Positions 60,721 to 64,000 of a stretch of 64,000 nucleotides of DNA are shown here, in pieces. Source of the DNA: Acanthaster planci (lineage: Eukaryota; Echinodermata; Asteroidea; Valvatida; Acanthasteridae). The translations under genes were made by a program, and so were the position numbers. The notes under the pieces were generated by a model that saw nothing but the letters and a program-made list of their open reading frames with translations, made no database searches and had not been told where the DNA came from. The stretch covers positions 56,965 through 120,964 of the forward strand of contig NW_019091579.1 of the NCBI RefSeq assembly GCF_001949145.1, given 5' to 3'. Position 1 is the stretch's first letter; every line of letters starts with the position of its first letter.

Positions 60721-63700
60721 AGATGGGATGAAGGCAAGTTGGCTCCAATAAAATGATTGTCTACTGACAAAATAGGTTCCGTGAAGGTGTAAGGGGAGAA
60801 TGGTCTGTAGCGTCCAATTATTGAGAATGTGAAATAATAACAGTATGCGATCTTTTAATATCGGACCATTGGCTCAATTCAGGTGGGCTCATTGGCAAAC
60901 CTAGGGGGCTGCCGGGGGATACCCCCCCCAAAAAAATAAACACCAAAAGAAAAGGTTTATAGCTGAACTTTGCCCAATGAAAATGATCGTGATTTGACTG
61001 GTTTTAATGGATTCGATAAAGTAAATGGTAACTCCAAGTTTTAGACATTGCATAACATGGTTAATGAAGAAATGAAAAAAAATAATTTGGGCTAAGTGTC
61101 TCTCTATGAAAGATTGACTAAACGTTGCAGCTACAAGTTACATCAAACCAGCGCCGTTGGGGCAAAGTTTCCACCTGAGAACAATGTTGCCATTTTTAGC
61201 CCCTCCTCGTTAACATCGTTAAAGAAACTGCAGGCGCAAAGACTTCAAATGGTTTCAATTATTCCTTTCTTTTCAGGGAATTATAAGACTCGTTTACGGA
61301 TGGAAACACTATCTCTAATCACTAATCGCTACACGAGGTTTCACACCTGAATATTGCAAATGTGCCAGCTCTGCACATGAGGGATGGAGCTTAATATTGG
61401 AACTGTTGGGGAGCCAACTGAAGTTGCTCCTGCGTGCTTTTCCTTTTTTCCGTCGAAATACAAAGCAACAGCGCTCCGCTGCACGTATCTCGAGAACATT
61501 CAAACTTGCGTACTTACGGTTCCGAAAACATAACGTTTTCCCTTGTAAACTTTCGAAGCCATTTCATACGCGGTTGTAAAGCCATTCTGTGTGTGGAGAT
61601 GGACCCTTCACACGCCACATCTTTTGCTTTTAACTTAACTACTGCTCCATCATGTTTGCATGGTGGCTAGACAAATGTTTGCTGGAAAGCCCACCCCAGT
61701 AGAGTAGCCCCTGAGCCATATGTATCAGATTCAAATTTACAACAGGGTGTTGGTGATGATGGTAACAAAAGTAATGAGGGGTAAGTGCATGGCATTGTTA
61801 ATGTTAAAAGCGGCATCATTTCTCACTTTAAAAGGCCTTCAGTTCCATCGCAAGGCATTTCTGCAGGCCCCGTCACTATGACAACATCCTTTGTCCCGCC
61901 AGCTCGTAGAAAAGATGATGACGTGGGTTGCGGTAACCAGGGCGTGACCAATTCGGGAAATAACCACGAAAGAAGGCAGGAGTTTTTGCTGCATCCTATT
62001 TTTGCGCGATCATCCGTTATTCCTCACGTTTATGTACCTAGCCTTTTCTCGCACCCGGTGAATTAGTATTTATGGAGACCCTGTGAAATACGTTTTCACG
62101 GGGTCTGCTCGGTAATCTTGATCCAATTACAAAACCAAATTTGGCCAATAATATTATTACGTCCCTCGGAGGCCCATGTGAGCTTTATACACAGAATTTG
62201 GCTCAAGGCAATTAAATGGTCGAGGTGAGCAGGAATTCCTGTAGCACTGCAGCGACTTCAGGAGATAAAATTGATATAACCCTCAATAGTCTCTGCCGCA
62301 GTTTTTTGGCATCTGCAGCTGGGTTTNCGTATAACTTTAGCTAGGCCCCGTTGTTAGTGGAAAAGTGGAATTGATGCTTTCATCCTGGCGAAATAAGTCA
62401 TACTTATGCATTATCCATGATTTTGACCCAAAGATTCGATTCGAAAATCCGATTGCCCTCAAACTTTACAAAGGGTCTCGAATAAATAACTAATAATAAT
62501 AATAATTACCGAAAACGGGTCACTTGGGAGACTTTCCTATAGGCACGTGCACAAACTTTACTGTCCCATAGTTAAATATTCCCCAATCTGATCTGGACCA
62601 AACTTTGTATGTTTTCAATTTAGACCCTAATCTATCATCTATCAAAATTTGGACGGTAAAATTTGGCCCTTTCTGGTAGCTGGGGCATTAGGGAGACATT
62701 GAAATATCTCCCTAATGACCGATGTCTCCCTAAGGTTGAAAAATTTACCACAAAATGTCTCCCTAATGACCCATTTGTAAGAATAATTGTATAGGTTAGA
62801 GTTTTTACAGGTTCTAAAATGTGTGGTCTTGGTAGAACAGAATTTATTCGTGAGGGGAAAAAAGGCTCTGTGAGTACAGAAATGTGCCGGATGTGCAGGG
62901 GATTGACTTACATGTTTCCCGAAACAATTTTTTTTTCATTCCAAGTACTCTCCAAAGGTGGCACTGAAAAAGAGTGAAAAAAAGAGAAATTACTTGTATC
63001 AAGTTACTACCGAGCCACTGTAAAACAAAAACGTTGACCGAGCGGGTTCAGAACCAACCGTGAAGAACCAATTTTTGACATCCAAAAAATTCTGAGTGGC
63101 ACCTTTATGATCTTGCCTAATGATAAGACTAATTAAGGGTCTTTTCTGCACTTTAGGAAGGAGAGAAATAGAATATTCCCAAAGATTCGGTGATCACACC
63201 CCCACCTGCATCCGCCAGTGACAAAATCAGTCCCATTCATTTTCCAGTGGTGAGCCATAAAAAAAAGTTGTGCGACTGTAGAAACAACTGCCGGGCCAGG
63301 CGACGTTGGGGTCACAAAAAAGCAAAAAACAAACAAACAAAAAGCGACCCAGAGATACTAAAAAGAAAAGATTAGGAAAAAAAAACACAACAGAGCCCAG
63401 AGGTGGGGATAGAAGGTAATGTTTTATGTGAAGCCATTTCCTTTTGTTCTCTCATAGACAGGTAATTGATAGGCCTACTATGTACAGCAGATAATTACAG
63501 GCGAACAAAAGTAAGGCCTATTAAATAATTCAGTTACTCTGCGCTTTACGATCGGGTGTAAAATATGCAAGCAGTCAGATGTGTTTCCTGTTTAGTTTTG
63601 ACAGATGTTCAGCAAAAAGCATCCTGGGTTTTTTTTCCTGGAATGGTCGATGTCCAAGATGATATATATCATAATAATATAAAGGATGTCGCCTGATCGG

Positions 63701-64000
63701 CGACAGGTTGAAAAGAAGTTTTGTGGGGAATAGATTATAACGGCACTTTTTATGTTGCCGTGACTATACATGTAGCTACTTGAGAGACTGTTATGCCAGA
63801 TGAGATACAAGCGTCATTGATTGATGCAGTAATTTAGCACGACCATTTATAAATAGATAGCGCCCTCTATTGGCCACAGTTTTGTAGACCATATTCAAGG
63901 CGTCCCCAATTTCAGTCATTGGTGTATTTATTTGAAAACGTTAAATTCGAAGAACCAAACTCTATTCTACGTTTTCATTCCGGCCCCCAAGATCACCTGG
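60721..64000. other. Upstream intergenic stretch without recognised gene
   Basis: Open frames at 61096-61350 and 61785-62066 show no known motif. A hairpin lies at 62074-62105 (GACCCTGTGAAA / TTTCACGGGGTC). A single n is at 62327, an AAT microsatellite at 62490-62504, and an inverted repeat at 62686-62768. Nothing else recognised. Confidence 0.35.
62686..62768. repeat. Inverted repeat with 15-bp perfect arms
   Basis: CATTAGGGAGACATT at 62686-62700 and its exact inverse complement at 62754-62768. Two further partial copies of TCTCCCTAA lie between them. Confidence 0.8.

Overview
The window is eukaryotic. It has long introns with consensus splice sites, is AT-rich and full of repeats, and has no bacterial-style gene packing. 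The transposon set (DIRS-like and Ngaro-like tyrosine-recombinase retrotransposons, a Penelope-like element, a CR1/jockey-type LINE) and a secreted fibrinogen-related lectin suggest a marine invertebrate. Recurrent words such as AGGCCTAC and TACATGTA make me favour a deuterostome (echinoderm, hemichordate or amphioxus), but that is inference and the species is not determined.

The main host gene is one minus-strand gene spread over about 55 kb. Five exons (59229-59184, 45433-45188, 42521-42370, 32585-32279, 4688-4390) splice in phase through good GT..AG sites into a 349-residue secreted protein. It has a signal peptide, a short Cys-containing N-terminal region and a complete fibrinogen C-terminal (FReD) lectin domain. 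A second, truncated copy of the 3' part of exon 4 lies at 30681-30585, inside a 1.7-kb tandem duplication. Its differences from exon 4 are almost all amino-acid replacing, so it may be an alternative exon. It stops exactly at a single 'n' in the assembly.

Layout in plus coordinates: 0.4-2.4 kb, decayed DIRS-like element I; 3.1-4.3 kb, 3' flank of the lectin gene with two unrecognised open frames; 4.4-32.6 kb, last exon, then the 27.6-kb intron 4 and exon 4. Intron 4 holds DIRS-like element II (7.6-11.1 kb, with a solo LTR nested in its gag-like region), paired 16-bp minisatellites (13.1-13.5 kb), unidentified exon-like frames (14-18.4 kb), a 29-bp tandem array with an assembly gap (16.3-17.1 kb), and two head-to-tail duplications (19.8-26.5 kb and 29.0-32.4 kb). 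Intron 3 (32.6-42.4 kb) holds a Ngaro-like element (38.6-39.95 kb). Intron 2 (42.5-45.2 kb) holds a 299-bp fold-back element. Intron 1 (45.4-59.2 kb) holds a LINE fragment, a gag relic, a duplicated Penelope-like element, a 54-bp tandem array with a gap, and a 0.94-kb terminal-inverted-repeat element. From 59.2 to 64 kb are the 5' flank of the lectin gene and further repeats.

Most of the sequence is transposon debris inside the introns of this one immune-type lectin gene. No tRNA, rRNA or CRISPR array was recognised. Coordinates of repeats were read by eye and are approximate at their edges unless a motif position is given.
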